Shown here one piece after another: positions 8,610-18,996 of a stretch of DNA of 64,000 bases (its first letter is position 1; the number at the start of each line of letters is the position of its first letter). This DNA is from Terrisporobacter petrolearius (lineage in GTDB: Bacteria > Bacillota > Clostridia > Peptostreptococcales > Peptostreptococcaceae): NCBI RefSeq assembly GCF_020748185.1, contig NZ_JAHZMO010000003.1, positions 124,001-188,000 on the forward strand, given 5' to 3'. A program made the translations under genes and the position numbers. The notes under the pieces were generated by a model. That model saw only the letters and a program-made list of their open reading frames with translations, was not told the origin of the DNA and did not search any database.

Positions 8610-9911
8610 ATGAAAAAGTTTTTATCTTTTTTGCTAGCATTTCTTTTTTCTATAACAACTTTTTCAGGTCCAATTTCTGTATTTGCTGATAGCAAAGATG
8701 TATCTATTTCTTCACCTAACTCCGTAGTATTAGACTACGAAACAGGTACAGTGCTTTATGAGAAGAACGGAAATAAAAAAATATATCCAGCATCAACAAC
8801 AAAGATATGGACTGCTTATCTAGTTATAAAAAATGTAAAAGATTTAGACCACTCTATTGAGATTGATAAAGATCTTTCTGTAGATGGTTCGAGTATGTAC
8901 TTACAAAAAGGGGAAATATTTACTGTTAGAGAATTATTACAAGGATTACTTGTACATTCTTCAAATGATACTGCAGAAGTATTGGCTGAATATGTATCTG
9001 GATCCAAAGAAGCTTTTGCTGACTTAATGAACAAAGAGGCTAAGGCAATAGGGGCAAAAAATACTCATTTTAATAATCCACATGGATTACCTGACAAAGA
9101 ACATTATACAACTGCTTACGATATGGCTTTAATGGCAAGACAAGCTATGAGTAATGACCTTATTAGAGAAATAGTTAGCACAAAATCATTAACCTTTGAA
9201 AAGTGCGATACCCCTACTAGTAAACGTTTTATAACAAGAACTTTCTTTAATACAAATAAGTTTTTAACTTCAACTGAAAAAATCGAATATAAAGGAAAGT
9301 CTGTAGATATAAAATACGACATAATAGATGGGATAAAAACAGGGTATACTGATGATGCAGGAAGATGCTTATTATCAAGTGCCGTAAAAAATGACATGAG
9401 AGTTATATCAGCAGTTTATAAAGATGCTGGTACTGATGTGTATGCAGACTCTAGAACTCTTATAGATTATGCCTTTAACAATTACTACAATCAAACAATA
9501 ATTAACAAGGCTGATTATACCAAGAGCAAAAGGGTTCTATTTACTGAAGAAAAAGAATTACTTTACGAACCTGAATTTAACTATAAAATTGTTTTAGAAA
9601 AGGGAAGTAAAGCATCTGAAAATTATAATGCAAAAGTCAATTTAGACTATGATTTGCCTATTAAAAAAGGGGATAAAGTAGGTACCCTTGACGTATACAA
9701 CGGTAAAACTTTAGAAAAAACCATAAATTTAGTAGCAAAAAATAATTTAAATAGTTTATTTGGATTTATTACAGAAAATACTACTGTAAAATATTCTATT
9801 AAACTTGCTTTGGCTTTAATTTCTTTATTTATTATATTTATAATTTCTAAAATAATAAAGAAAAGAAAAGCAAGAAGAAGAAGAAAATCAGTCAATTTTA
9901 AAAGAAAATAA
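8610..9911 (+). CDS. dacF: D-alanyl-D-alanine carboxypeptidase (low-molecular-weight PBP, DacF type)
   Basis: Trims the terminal D-Ala from peptidoglycan pentapeptides outside the membrane. It has 433 residues: a signal peptide (about 1-26, cleaved near VFADS), a S11 penicillin-binding domain with SxxK at S62-K65 (STTK), SxN at 117-119 and KTG at 243-245, a PBP5_C beta domain (about 300-370), and a C-terminal membrane helix (about 395-415) with a tail of Lys/Arg. Other members of this family have an amphipathic tail; a true transmembrane helix fits clostridial versions. The gene symbol is by similarity only. SD GGGAGGTTACCT. Confidence 0.9.
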   Translation: MKKFLSFLLAFLFSITTFSGPISVFADSKDVSISSPNSVVLDYETGTVLYEKNGNKKIYPASTTKIWTAYLVIKNVKDLDHSIEIDKDLSVDGSSMYLQKGEIFTVRELLQGLLVHSSNDTAEVLAEYVSGSKEAFADLMNKEAKAIGAKNTHFNNPHGLPDKEHYTTAYDMALMARQAMSNDLIREIVSTKSLTFEKCDTPTSKRFITRTFFNTNKFLTSTEKIEYKGKSVDIKYDIIDGIKTGYTDDAGRCLLSSAVKNDMRVISAVYKDAGTDVYADSRTLIDYAFNNYYNQTIINKADYTKSKRVLFTEEKELLYEPEFNYKIVLEKGSKASENYNAKVNLDYDLPIKKGDKVGTLDVYNGKTLEKTINLVAKNNLNSLFGFITENTTVKYSIKLALALISLFIIFIISKIIKKRKARRRRKSVNFKRK

Positions 9912-9943
9912 AAATAAGATGGATCATCCATCTTATTTTTTAT
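9911..9943. terminator. bidirectional terminator between dacF and argH
   Basis: Perfect 11-bp stem AATAAGATGGA with a TCA loop, flanked by A-runs and T-runs on either side, between two convergent genes. Confidence 0.88.
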
Positions 9944-11256
9944 TTTAAACTTTTCTTTATACCTTTATCCAGTATATTTTCATAATCAATAAAATCATAT
10001 ATATCTTCATCAAAAACTTTAGAGAAACTATGTAACTCACCTAAAGATAAATCTTCTATAGATTTATTATTATCTTCACAATAAATTACAATTCTACCCA
10101 CTATACCATGAGCATCCCTAAAAGGCACATTTTTATTTACTAAATAATCTGCTACCTCTGTAGCATTTAAAAAGCCACCTTTAACAGCTTTTTTCATATT
10201 ATCTTTTCTAATTTTCAATGTAGCTATCATTCTCTCCATTATTTGAAGACACATGGAAATAGTGTTTACACTATCAAAAAATCCTTCTTTGTCTTCCTGC
10301 ATATCTTTGTTATAAGCTAGAGGCAATCCCTTCATTACTGTTAATAGAGAAATTAAGTTACCATATACTCTTCCTGTTTTTCCTCTTATCAATTCTGCTC
10401 CATCAGGATTTTTCTTTTGTGGCATTATAGAACTACCAGTTGAATATAAATCATCTAACTCAATAAATCTAAATTCTTGAGAACTCCAAAGTATTAGTTC
10501 CTCACTAAGTCTGCTTAGATGCATCATTATTATAGAAAAATCACTCATAAGTTCCAATAAATAATCTCTATCACTTACTCCATCCATAAAATTGTCTACT
10601 GGCTTTTTAAATCCCAACATGTCACAAGTAATATTTCTATCAATATTATGAGTAGTACCAGCCAATGCCCCACATCCTAAAGGCGATTCATCTAAAATTT
10701 CTAAAGCATTATTTAGTCTTTTACTATCCCTATCTAACATACTATAATAAGCCATAAGGTGATGTTTAAATGTAACTACTTGAGCTCTTTGTAAATGAGT
10801 ATATCCAGGCATAATAACCGGATTATTATTTGCCACTTCTTTAAGTGTATTTTTTAACTTGTCTACATAGAAAATAATTTCTTTACATTTTTCCTTTGCA
10901 AATAATCTCATATCTATAGCTACTTGATCATTTCTACTTCTTCCAGTATGAAGTTTTTTACCCACATCTCCAACTCGCTCAATTAAATTTATCTCAACAA
11001 AACTATGAATATCTTCATAATTTCCTATAAGAGATAACTTTCCTTCTTCTATGTCTTTCTCTATGGATTTTAGACCTTCAATTATTGTTTTTCCTTCTTC
11101 TTCACTTAACAAGTTAACCTTAACTTGCATATGAACATGAGCTAAACTTCCCTCAATATCTTTTTTATATAAAAGTGAGTCAAAGCCAAAGGATTTATTA
11201 AATTCCTCCATTAACTTATTTTCATCACTTCTAAAACGTCCTCCCCAAAGTTTCAT
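9940..11256 (-). CDS. argH: argininosuccinate lyase
   Basis: Splits argininosuccinate into arginine and fumarate, the last step of arginine synthesis. It has 438 residues and the fumarase/aspartase superfamily signature GSSIMPQKKNP, which contains the mobile-loop catalytic Ser. HTGRSRNDQV and TGYTHLQRAQ-type substrate motifs are also present. argG is not adjacent, which is unusual because the two are often paired. SD AAAGGGGG precedes the ATG at 11256. The product could feed the arginine decarboxylase at the left of the window. Confidence 0.96.
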   Translation of the reverse strand: MKLWGGRFRSDENKLMEEFNKSFGFDSLLYKKDIEGSLAHVHMQVKVNLLSEEEGKTIIEGLKSIEKDIEEGKLSLIGNYEDIHSFVEINLIERVGDVGKKLHTGRSRNDQVAIDMRLFAKEKCKEIIFYVDKLKNTLKEVANNNPVIMPGYTHLQRAQVVTFKHHLMAYYSMLDRDSKRLNNALEILDESPLGCGALAGTTHNIDRNITCDMLGFKKPVDNFMDGVSDRDYLLELMSDFSIIMMHLSRLSEELILWSSQEFRFIELDDLYSTGSSIMPQKKNPDGAELIRGKTGRVYGNLISLLTVMKGLPLAYNKDMQEDKEGFFDSVNTISMCLQIMERMIATLKIRKDNMKKAVKGGFLNATEVADYLVNKNVPFRDAHGIVGRIVIYCEDNNKSIEDLSLGELHSFSKVFDEDIYDFIDYENILDKGIKKSLK

Positions 11257-11328
11257 CTAAATTGCCCCCTTTAGCACATAATTTGTCCTATTAATCTACA
11301 TTTCTTATAATAGTAGCATAATTATTAA

Positions 11329-12168
11329 TTAAGCACTAACAACTTTTTGTAAAATTAAATCATTTATAGCCTTAGCTACCCCACTATCTCCATTTTTATC
11401 TGTTATATGATTAGCAATTTTTTTCACATCTTCTTCTGCATTTCCCATTGCCACACCTGTTCCTGCAAATTCAATCATAGATAAATCATTGTAATTGTCT
11501 CCAAAAGCCATAATTTGTTCTCTATCTATTTTTAATAAATTAGATAGGTACTCTACAGCATTCCCTTTATGACTTCCCTCACTCATCATTTCTAAGTTGC
11601 CTTTCCATGAAGATGTAATTTCTATATTATTTACAAATTGTAAATCAGCTCTAACTTTATCTAATAAATTTTCCATTTCCATTTCCATAACATTAAACTT
11701 TAAAACATTGCTGCTTTTAACATCTTCTCTTAAATCTTTTTTAAATATTATTTCAGCCTTATCAGAAAAATTTTTTTGAATAAATTCTTTCATAAATTTC
11801 TTTTCTTTTTCAGTCTCATACTTTTGAAATATCTTTTCATCTGTATAAACTTGATATCTAAGATTATATTCATCTATAATATCCATTATTTTCAAACATA
11901 TATCTTTATCTATAAAATTAGAATATAGAACTTCATTTGTTATTGGATGTTTAATTATAGATCCATTGGAAGATATTATTGGCATTGTATTATCTAAAAA
12001 AGTAACATGTTCCTTAGCTGAATCATGAAATCTCCCTGTAGCAAAAACAACTTTAATCCCCATTTTTTCTGCTTCCTTTAATGCAATTTTATTTTCCTCT
12101 GTAATTTTATGGTCTTCACCTAAAACAGTGCCATCCATATCTGTAACTATCAATTTATAATTTTTCAT
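11329..12168 (-). CDS. Cof-type HAD-IIB family phosphatase
   Basis: A 279-residue cytosolic hydrolase of the haloacid dehalogenase superfamily with a C2B cap, probably acting on sugar phosphates or flavin-type phosphates; the substrate cannot be read from sequence. Motif I is TDMDGT (nucleophile Asp at about residue 10), motif III is the SHKGNAV lysine, and motif IV is GDNYNDLSM. The ATG at 12168 has GAGGT nine bases upstream; a GTG two codons earlier would sit too near that SD. It ends 72 bases before argH and may be cotranscribed with it. Confidence 0.88.
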   Translation of the reverse strand: MKNYKLIVTDMDGTVLGEDHKITEENKIALKEAEKMGIKVVFATGRFHDSAKEHVTFLDNTMPIISSNGSIIKHPITNEVLYSNFIDKDICLKIMDIIDEYNLRYQVYTDEKIFQKYETEKEKKFMKEFIQKNFSDKAEIIFKKDLREDVKSSNVLKFNVMEMEMENLLDKVRADLQFVNNIEITSSWKGNLEMMSEGSHKGNAVEYLSNLLKIDREQIMAFGDNYNDLSMIEFAGTGVAMGNAEEDVKKIANHITDKNGDSGVAKAINDLILQKVVSA

Positions 12169-12284
12169 ACTCACTTTACCTCTTTTTATTATTTAGTCAC
12201 TTTATATTTTATCATATAGATAAATACCCTTAAAACAAAAAAATATAGCATAAATACAAATATTTTATACTATATTTTTCATTC

Positions 12285-13550
12285 TTAATTTAATGTTACC
12301 TCTTTACTTTCTTCCTCTTCCATTTCTAGTAAACCAAGTTTTTTAGCTACAAGCTTAGTTGTACTTCCTTGTAATATAAGTGTTATTAATATTGTCATAA
12401 ACACAATAGATGATATTATTTCACTTCCAGGCACCTTCATAGCAGTAATTATACCACAAAGGGCTGCTGGGATAACTCCTGTTTCCCTTACCCACATCAT
12501 AAATATAAGTTGGTTTTTATTCCATTTTGCTTTTCTATCTACTAAAGTACATACTAGTACACACAAAGGTCTTACTATAAAGATTAAACCTAGAACAGAT
12601 ATTAACGAAGGTACGAAATATTTAAACAACACATCTAGTTGAACTTGACTACCTAATATTATAAATATGCACATTCTACAAATTGTACCTAAAGTTTCTG
12701 CCACACTACAATCTGCATCATAATGTTTTTGGCTAAGCCATAATTTAAAGTTCTGTTTGTTTCCTGTAACCAAACCAACTATAAAACATGACATATATCC
12801 ACTACCACCTAAGTAGGTAGAAAGCTCATATGCTATTATTACAGATAGTATAGATATTATAGGTGTATAATCTTTAAATATTCCCTTGGGGCTGTCATTT
12901 ACTAAGAATAATAAAACTAGCCCTGTAATTAAACCTACTATTATCCCCACTATAACCATAATGCAAAGATTATATATATTTTCCTCTACAGAAAAATGCC
13001 CTCCCATAATTATGGATAGAACTGCCACTGTTAATATTGCCCCAGTAGCATCATTTAATGCAGATTCACTAATTACTGTTTGTTTTACTTTTTTATCAAT
13101 TTTCACTTGGTTAAATATCGGCACAATTGTTGCTGGGTCTGTAGATGCTATTATTGAACCGGCTAAAAGACACGTCATAAAACTAATTTGAAAATTCAGC
13201 CCTATAATTTTTGCCATAAAAAATGATGTTATAACAACACCAAGTGTAGATAAAAGAAATACACTAATTTTTACATCTTTCAGGACTTTTAAACTAACTT
13301 CTTTTCCTCCCAAATATAAAATAAATGCTGATCCAAATGTTAATATTAATTGATTTTCTAGTTGAAACTGAGTAATATCAATAATTTTCAAAACGGAAGG
13401 CCCTAAAAATATACCAACAATCAAAAACAATACTACATCCGGTATATTTATTAATTCACTACCTTTGCTGCATATTATCCCAGTAATAGCTATGGTTGCA
13501 AATAGAATTAATAACTTGTTACATGCTATTGCATGAATGGATGTTTCCAT
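12285..13550 (-). CDS. cation:proton antiporter, CPA1/NhaP-like
   Basis: A 421-residue integral membrane protein with about 12 hydrophobic segments and a short acidic C-terminus. The transport core is visible as ASTDPATIVP and SALNDATGA; the Asn-Asp pair is the ND motif of electroneutral CPA1 exchangers. It probably exchanges Na+ (or K+) for H+ across the cytoplasmic membrane. It lacks the large cytosolic RCK/TrkA-type domain of some relatives. SD GGAGATGGAGAC precedes the ATG. It has its own flanks and appears monocistronic. Confidence 0.85.
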   Translation of the reverse strand: METSIHAIACNKLLILFATIAITGIICSKGSELINIPDVVLFLIVGIFLGPSVLKIIDITQFQLENQLILTFGSAFILYLGGKEVSLKVLKDVKISVFLLSTLGVVITSFFMAKIIGLNFQISFMTCLLAGSIIASTDPATIVPIFNQVKIDKKVKQTVISESALNDATGAILTVAVLSIIMGGHFSVEENIYNLCIMVIVGIIVGLITGLVLLFLVNDSPKGIFKDYTPIISILSVIIAYELSTYLGGSGYMSCFIVGLVTGNKQNFKLWLSQKHYDADCSVAETLGTICRMCIFIILGSQVQLDVLFKYFVPSLISVLGLIFIVRPLCVLVCTLVDRKAKWNKNQLIFMMWVRETGVIPAALCGIITAMKVPGSEIISSIVFMTILITLILQGSTTKLVAKKLGLLEMEEEESKEVTLN

Positions 13551-13602
13551 GTCTCCATCTCCTTTTTTCGTGTATGTTATTTTATATCATAATATTAATT
13601 AT

Positions 13603-13633
13603 AAATAAAAAATGACCATCTGTGATGGTCATT
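13603..13633 (-). terminator. terminator of ridA
   Basis: Stem AATGACCATC / GATGGTCATT with a TGT loop, followed on the minus strand by TTTTTTATTTAT. It lies between ridA and the antiporter gene. Confidence 0.8.
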
Positions 13634-13660
13634 TGTGTTAAATTTATGTTATAAATTTTA

Positions 13661-14044
13661 CTATTCAACTACTGCTATTATTTCTATTTCAACCTTAACG
13701 TCTTTTGGTAATCTAGCAACTTCAACACAAGCTCTAGCTGGTTTATTTTCTCCAAAATATTCAGCATAAACTTCGTTTATTTGAGCGAATTCATTCATAT
13801 CCTTTATGAATACTGTAGTTTTAACTACATGTGAGAAATCAGCTCCTGCTTCTTTTAATATAGCTTGAAGATTTTTTAATGATTGAGCAGTTTGTGCTTT
13901 TACATCTCCTTCAACTATTTCCATTGTTTCTGGAACAAAAGGAACTTGTCCTGATATAAATAATAAATTTCCAGCCTTAACAGCTTGAGAATATGGTCCT
14001 ATTGCAGCTGGTGCATTATTAGTATGTATAACTTGATGTTTCAT
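13661..14044 (-). CDS. ridA: RidA family reactive intermediate/imine deaminase
   Basis: Hydrolyses reactive enamine/imine intermediates released by PLP enzymes such as threonine dehydratase. It is a 127-residue trimeric chorismate-mutase-like fold protein. The family signature near the C-terminus, with the conserved Arg of [13 protein letters not shown] (about residues 100-112) and the closing EIEIIAVVE, is complete. IGPYSQAV at the N-terminus is the usual active-site strand. SD TAGGAGGT. Monocistronic, between terminators. Confidence 0.95.
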   Translation of the reverse strand: MKHQVIHTNNAPAAIGPYSQAVKAGNLLFISGQVPFVPETMEIVEGDVKAQTAQSLKNLQAILKEAGADFSHVVKTTVFIKDMNEFAQINEVYAEYFGENKPARACVEVARLPKDVKVEIEIIAVVE

Positions 14045-14156
14045 GTTTTTTACCTCCTAAAAAATATATTGATTAAAAACATTTTCCTCTCTATTATACT
14101 ACTCATAAAAAGAATTGTACATATGGTTTTTTATAATTCTTTTTTATTTAATAAAC

Positions 14157-14192
14157 AAAAAAAGGCCTAAATATTTATTTTTAGACCTTTTT
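14157..14192 (-). terminator. terminator of leuS
   Basis: Imperfect stem AAAGGCCTAAA / TTTAGACCTTT with a TATTTAT-type loop and a long T-run on the minus strand; a T-run also exists on the plus side. Confidence 0.75.
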
Positions 14193-14224
14193 TTTATTTT
14201 CACTTTATATATTTAAAGCAAATT

Positions 14225-16645
14225 CTATTTAACAACTATGTTTACTAATTTTTTAGGAACAGCAATAACTTTTACTATGTTTTTACCTTCTATTGCAGCT
14301 TTAACTTTTTCGCTTTCTAAAGCTACTTTTTCCATATCTTCTCTAGCTATATTAGCATCCATAGATACTTTGTCTCTTAATTTACCATTAACTTGAACTA
14401 TTACTTCTACTTCATCTTGAACTAAAGCTTTTTCGTCGTATTTAGGCCAGTTTATATCAAATACACTACCTTCTTTACCTATCATAGTCCATAATTCTTC
14501 ACCTACATGAGGAGTGAATGGTGCAAGTATAGTAACTATAGTTTCGATACCTTCTCTGATTATTCCATCATTTCTAGTATTTAATTCTTTATATTTGTAC
14601 ATTTCGTTTATTAATTCCATTAATGCTGCTATAGCAGTATTAAATCCAAATTTTTCACTTAAATCAGCAGTAACTTTTTTAAGTGTTGAATGTATTACAA
14701 GTCTCATAGCTTTGTCTTCTTTAGTTACAGCTTTAACCTCTGCATTTGATTTAGCAACTTCAGCTAATTCATCAACTAATCTGTAAACTCTGTTTAAGAA
14801 TCTGAAGCATCCTTCAACACCTTGTTCTGACCAGTCTAAGTCTCTTTCTGGTGGTGCTGCGAATAATACGAATAATCTAGCAGTATCTGCTCCGTATTTG
14901 TTTATTATTTCTATAGGTGATACAGTATTACCTTTAGACTTACTCATTTTACTTCCATCCATTAAAACCATACCTTGAGTTAACAAGTTTTTGAATGGTT
15001 CATCAAAGTCTAACATTCCCATTGATTTGAACGCTTTAACAAAGAATCTAGCGTAAAGTAAATGCATTATAGCATGCTCTACCCCACCTATATATTGATC
15101 TACTGGCATCCATTTATTTACTAATTGTTTATCAAATGGCTCTTCAGTATTTTTAGGATCTATATATCTTAAGAAGTACCAAGATGAATCTACAAATGTA
15201 TCCATAGTATCAACTTCTCTTCTAGCTTCTTTTCCACAGTGAGGACAAGGAGTAGTTGCAAATGCTTGGGAAGTAGTAAGTGGAGATTCTCCTTTTCCTG
15301 TGAATTCAACATCTGTAGGAAGTAATACTGGTAAATCTTTTTTATCTACTGGCACTATTCCACAGTCATCACAGTATACAACTGGTATTGGACATCCCCA
15401 GTATCTTTGTCTAGATAATAACCAGTCTCTAAGTCTATAGTTAGTTGTTTTCTTACCTCTATTATCTTTGGCAAGTTTTTCAACTATAGCTTCAAATGCA
15501 TCTGAAGCATCCATACCGTTGAATTCTTCTGAATTTATCATTTTATTATCTTCATCTATAACAGGTATTATATCTAAACCAAATTTTTCGGCAAACTCTT
15601 TATCTCTATCATCATGAGCTGGAACTGCCATTATGGCTCCAGTACCATAGTCAGCTAATACATAGTTTGCTATCCAAACTGGTATTTTCTTGTTGTTTAC
15701 TGGGTTTATAACATATTTACCAATAAACATACCTTCTTTTTCTACATCAGAAGCAGTTCTTTCTATTTCTGTCTTAGTGTGCATTTTTGCTATGAAAGCA
15801 TTAACGTCAGCTTCATATTCAGTTCCTACAACTAATTCTTGAACAAGTTCACTTTCAGGAGCTAAAACCATGAAAGTAACACCATACGTAGTATCTGGTC
15901 TAGTAGTGTAAACTGTCATAGATTTGTCAGTTCCATCTATATCAAATACTAATTCAGCACCATTAGATTTTCCAATCCAGTTTCTTTGCATTGTTTTAAC
16001 TTTTTCTGGCCATCCATCTAAAGTGTCTAAGTCATTTAGTAATTCCTCAGCAAATGCAGTAGTTTTGAAATACCATTGTTCTAAATCTTTTTTAACAACT
16101 ACGCTATCACATCTATCGCAAAGTCCTCCAACAACTTGCTCATTAGCAAGAACTGTCTCACAAGATGGACACCAGTTAACGAAAGATTTTTTCTTATAAG
16201 CAAGACCTGCTTCTAAGAATTTCAAGAATATTTCTTGTGTAAATCTATAATATTCTGGAGTAGAAGTAGCTACTTCTCTTTCCCAGTCATAACTTAATCC
16301 TAATAATTTTAATTGACCTTTCATGTCTTCTATGTTTGCCATAGTCCATTTATGCGGATGTACTCCATGTTTTATAGCCGCATTTTCAGCTGGTAAACCA
16401 AATGAATCCCATCCCATTGGATGAAGTACATTGTATCCTTCCATTTTCTTAAATCTAGCAACTACGTCACCTATAGAGTAGTTTCTAACATGCCCCATAT
16501 GTATGTTTCCTGATGGGTAAGGGAACATCTCTAAAGCATAATAATTTGGTTTTGAAGAATCTGTTGTGTCAGTTTTATATTGATTATTTTCTGTCCATGT
16601 TTTTTGCCATTTGTCTTCAATCTTTTTAAAATTGTAAACGCTCAT
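14225..16645 (-). CDS. leuS: leucyl-tRNA synthetase
   Basis: Class I synthetase that charges tRNA-Leu, 806 residues, the normal bacterial length. The HIGH motif appears as HMGH at residues 49-52 and KMSKS at about 567-571. The CP1 editing domain includes the Thr-rich TTRPDTTYG motif, and there is a zinc-binding C..C..C..C pair (CPSC...CDRC) at about 158-180. SD TTAGGAGGT. Its expression is controlled by the T-box leader upstream. Confidence 0.98.
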   Translation of the reverse strand: MSVYNFKKIEDKWQKTWTENNQYKTDTTDSSKPNYYALEMFPYPSGNIHMGHVRNYSIGDVVARFKKMEGYNVLHPMGWDSFGLPAENAAIKHGVHPHKWTMANIEDMKGQLKLLGLSYDWEREVATSTPEYYRFTQEIFLKFLEAGLAYKKKSFVNWCPSCETVLANEQVVGGLCDRCDSVVVKKDLEQWYFKTTAFAEELLNDLDTLDGWPEKVKTMQRNWIGKSNGAELVFDIDGTDKSMTVYTTRPDTTYGVTFMVLAPESELVQELVVGTEYEADVNAFIAKMHTKTEIERTASDVEKEGMFIGKYVINPVNNKKIPVWIANYVLADYGTGAIMAVPAHDDRDKEFAEKFGLDIIPVIDEDNKMINSEEFNGMDASDAFEAIVEKLAKDNRGKKTTNYRLRDWLLSRQRYWGCPIPVVYCDDCGIVPVDKKDLPVLLPTDVEFTGKGESPLTTSQAFATTPCPHCGKEARREVDTMDTFVDSSWYFLRYIDPKNTEEPFDKQLVNKWMPVDQYIGGVEHAIMHLLYARFFVKAFKSMGMLDFDEPFKNLLTQGMVLMDGSKMSKSKGNTVSPIEIINKYGADTARLFVLFAAPPERDLDWSEQGVEGCFRFLNRVYRLVDELAEVAKSNAEVKAVTKEDKAMRLVIHSTLKKVTADLSEKFGFNTAIAALMELINEMYKYKELNTRNDGIIREGIETIVTILAPFTPHVGEELWTMIGKEGSVFDINWPKYDEKALVQDEVEVIVQVNGKLRDKVSMDANIAREDMEKVALESEKVKAAIEGKNIVKVIAVPKKLVNIVVK

Positions 16646-16733
16646 GATTTACCTCCTAAGTATTCTCTGTAATAATTTCCATAAGTATTATTTTATCCAA
16701 ATTGAGAAATTCTAAAATTTCTTAATAATATTA

Positions 16734-16967
16734 AAAAAATCCCCGTCCTAAACTTTACGTTTAGGGACGAGGATATATTTTCGCGGTACCACCCTAATTA
16801 GTTTACAAAAGTAAACTCTCTTAGACAGTTTTTATGCCAACTAAGGCCAAATAATTCAATGTTAGCAAGTTCAAAAATAGTTTATGCTGATTCACACCAA
16901 ATATCAGCTCTCTGAAATAAACAAAGTTTTCTACTACTCTAACTTATTTGATTTCAATCTTTATTTT
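16734..16967 (-). promoter_or_regulatory. T-box leader (leucine) upstream of leuS
   Basis: The leader reads on the minus strand. The T-box core AGGGTGGTACCGCG is at 16795-16782. The leader ends in a strong terminator (16773-16741, arms TCCTCGTCCCTAAAC-like, then seven T at 16740-16734). The base of stem I pairs GTTAG (16943-16939) with CTAAC (16865-16861). The proposed specifier codon is CTT (16869-16867) in GAACTTGC, a leucine codon followed by a purine, as expected. Uncharged tRNA-Leu would bind and favour the antiterminator. Confidence 0.93.
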
Positions 16968-16973
16968 TCTATA

Positions 16974-17002
16974 ATATTAACATCTTTATGCTAAAGTGTC
17001 AA
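16974..17002 (-). promoter_or_regulatory. promoter of the leuS T-box transcript, inside the end of rsfS
   Basis: TTGACA (17002-16997), a 17-base spacer and TAATAT (16979-16974) on the minus strand. The -35 is made of rsfS codons for Val-Asp-Thr at the protein's C-terminus. Transcription would start near 16967, right at the start of the T-box leader. Confidence 0.7.
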
Positions 17003-17345
17003 CATCCACGTATGGAGCATCTTTCCATAGTTTTTCTAAATTATAGAACCCTCTATTTTCTTCATCAAATACGTGAACCATTACATCACCATAATCAAGT
17101 AATATCCAATTTTGAGTTTCATATCCCTCTTTTGATCTTGGTTCTATTCCGTGCTCTGTTAAGGCATCTTGTACATTATCTGCTATTGCTTTAACTTGTC
17201 TTGTAGAACCAGCAGTTGCTATAACAAAATAATCACATAGAGAAGATACTTTCCCTATATTTATTATTGATATATCTTGACCTAATTTATCATCAATTGC
17301 ATCGTAAACAATCTTTGTCATTTGTTCAACAGTCATGTTAGTCAT
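16986..17345 (-). CDS. rsfS: ribosome silencing factor
   Basis: Binds ribosomal protein L14 and blocks subunit joining when nutrients are short. It has 119 residues, with the family's DYFVIATAGSTRQVKAI and W.LLDYGDVMVHVFDEENR motifs complete. It follows yqeK in the usual nadD-yqeK-rsfS-leuS order, with a gap of about 140 bases to yqeK. SD AAAGGAGACGG. Its last codons carry the leuS promoter. Confidence 0.95.
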   Translation of the reverse strand: MTNMTVEQMTKIVYDAIDDKLGQDISIINIGKVSSLCDYFVIATAGSTRQVKAIADNVQDALTEHGIEPRSKEGYETQNWILLDYGDVMVHVFDEENRGFYNLEKLWKDAPYVDVDTLA

Positions 17346-17486
17346 ATTCCGTCTCCTTTCAATTTTAAAGCTACCTAGTTATTATATCATAAATATTTGT
17401 ATTATTACTATTATATATACAAATTTAAAAATTTGCGCCTATTATTATACAATCTGACAATACTATTTTCCATAAATATAATTATT

Positions 17487-18071
17487 CTAGTTAAAAGTAC
17501 CTATAATCAACTCTTCCAAGATATAATTTCTAGCTTTTATAGTTCTTGGGTGTATTAACTGGTTATTATCTATGATAAATTTTATAGTATTATTGAAAGA
17601 TAAAAGTAATGCTTCTTCTAATTTACCACTATATGTTAGTTCTCTCAACTCTTCTACTTTTGGAAAGTTTCTACCCTCTTCTATTAAGTCCGCCATATAT
17701 ATTATTTTTTCTAAAAGAGACATATTTTCCTTTCCTGTAGTATGATATTTTATTGCATTTATAATTTCTTCATCCTTAATATTAAATACATCTACAGCTA
17801 CATAAGAACCTATAACGCTATGAGATAGAGCTATATTGTTTACTTCCAAAGGATCTAGTTCTACATTAAATCTTTTTATGCTATCTTCAATTTGTTCATC
17901 TGTAAAATATTTAGCACAATCATGAACAAGTCCCGCAATCTGGGCCTTTTCTTTGTCACACTTATATATTTCACTTAACTTTACTGCACATTTTGATACA
18001 TTTAAAGAATGTTTTAATCTTCTTTCAGGTAACATCCCTTTTAGTGTTTTTTCTATTTGTTTTATATCCAT
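17487..18071 (-). CDS. yqeK: HD-domain diadenosine tetraphosphate hydrolase (YqeK)
   Basis: A 194-residue metal-dependent HD phosphohydrolase. YqeK proteins cleave Ap4A symmetrically to two ADP. Metal ligands are visible as the early H..N (RRLKHSLNV), VHDCAKYF with the HD pair, and HS..GS and YHTTG further on. The ATG at 18071 directly abuts the nadD stop, so the two are translationally coupled. Confidence 0.92.
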   Translation of the reverse strand: MDIKQIEKTLKGMLPERRLKHSLNVSKCAVKLSEIYKCDKEKAQIAGLVHDCAKYFTDEQIEDSIKRFNVELDPLEVNNIALSHSVIGSYVAVDVFNIKDEEIINAIKYHTTGKENMSLLEKIIYMADLIEEGRNFPKVEELRELTYSGKLEEALLLSFNNTIKFIIDNNQLIHPRTIKARNYILEELIIGTFN

Positions 18072-18761
18072 TTACTCAACTCCAAAATTGTATAAACCCT
18101 TTTCCTTTATATATGATTCCACATTTTCAGGTATCAGGTACCTAACCGACTTCCCTAAATTCAGTTGATCTCTAATATATGTGGATGATATATCTAAAGA
18201 AGGTACATATACATTTATAATTTTTGCATTATATTTATTTTCTAATTTTTCTATATAGTCTTGAGCTCTAAGCAGACTTATACCCGGTCTTGTTGCTGCT
18301 ACAAACGTGGCTAATTTGAAATTTTCAGCAACATCTTTCCATGCTTCTATATCACATATAGCATCTGCTCCTGTAATAAAAAATAATTCACAAGTTGGAT
18401 AAGTCTTTTTTAACTCCCTCAAAGTATCTATAGTATAAGTCTTTCCATCTTTCTTAATTTCCATATCAGAAACTACAAAATTTTCATTTTTTACAGTAGC
18501 AAGTACTACCATTTCATAACGATCTTTTTTATCAGTTATATTCCAAAACTTATGAGGAGGATTACCAGAAGGTATGAAAATAACTTTGTCTAAATTATAT
18601 TTGCCTCTTATAAACTCCACCGTTGCTAGATGAGCATAATGTATAGGGTCAAATGTTCCGCCTAATATTCCTATTCTTAAATTATGAGCACTGTCCCTAA
18701 ATTTTGCCATCTTCTCATTATTTTTCAATATAGATTCAATAACTATATCTTCAATCCTCAT
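18072..18761 (-). CDS. nadD: nicotinate-nucleotide adenylyltransferase
   Basis: Converts nicotinate mononucleotide and ATP to deamido-NAD. It has 229 residues. The nucleotidyltransferase motif GGTFDPIHYAHL begins near residue 34, and the C-terminal SSTYIRD motif is present. The N-terminus is about 28 residues longer than in most homologues, but the ATG at 18761 has a good AAGGAGAATAATA SD, so I keep it. An internal ATG at residue 18 is an alternative. Confidence 0.95.
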   Translation of the reverse strand: MRIEDIVIESILKNNEKMAKFRDSAHNLRIGILGGTFDPIHYAHLATVEFIRGKYNLDKVIFIPSGNPPHKFWNITDKKDRYEMVVLATVKNENFVVSDMEIKKDGKTYTIDTLRELKKTYPTCELFFITGADAICDIEAWKDVAENFKLATFVAATRPGISLLRAQDYIEKLENKYNAKIINVYVPSLDISSTYIRDQLNLGKSVRYLIPENVESYIKEKGLYNFGVE

Positions 18762-18996
18762 TATTATTCTCCTTTTTACTCCCTTTTTCTATAACAATTA
18801 AGTTTATTATATAAAAACCCTTTTTTTAGTATATAATCATAAATATATATTTTTACTAACTAAATTATCTATATTTATACTTTAATTGCAAAAATTTGTT
18901 CACTATTAATATATATAATAATTTCAATTATATAACAAGTGATTTTTAACATTTATTTAACTTTAAGCAATAAATTTAATTCAAAGGAGACAAAAT

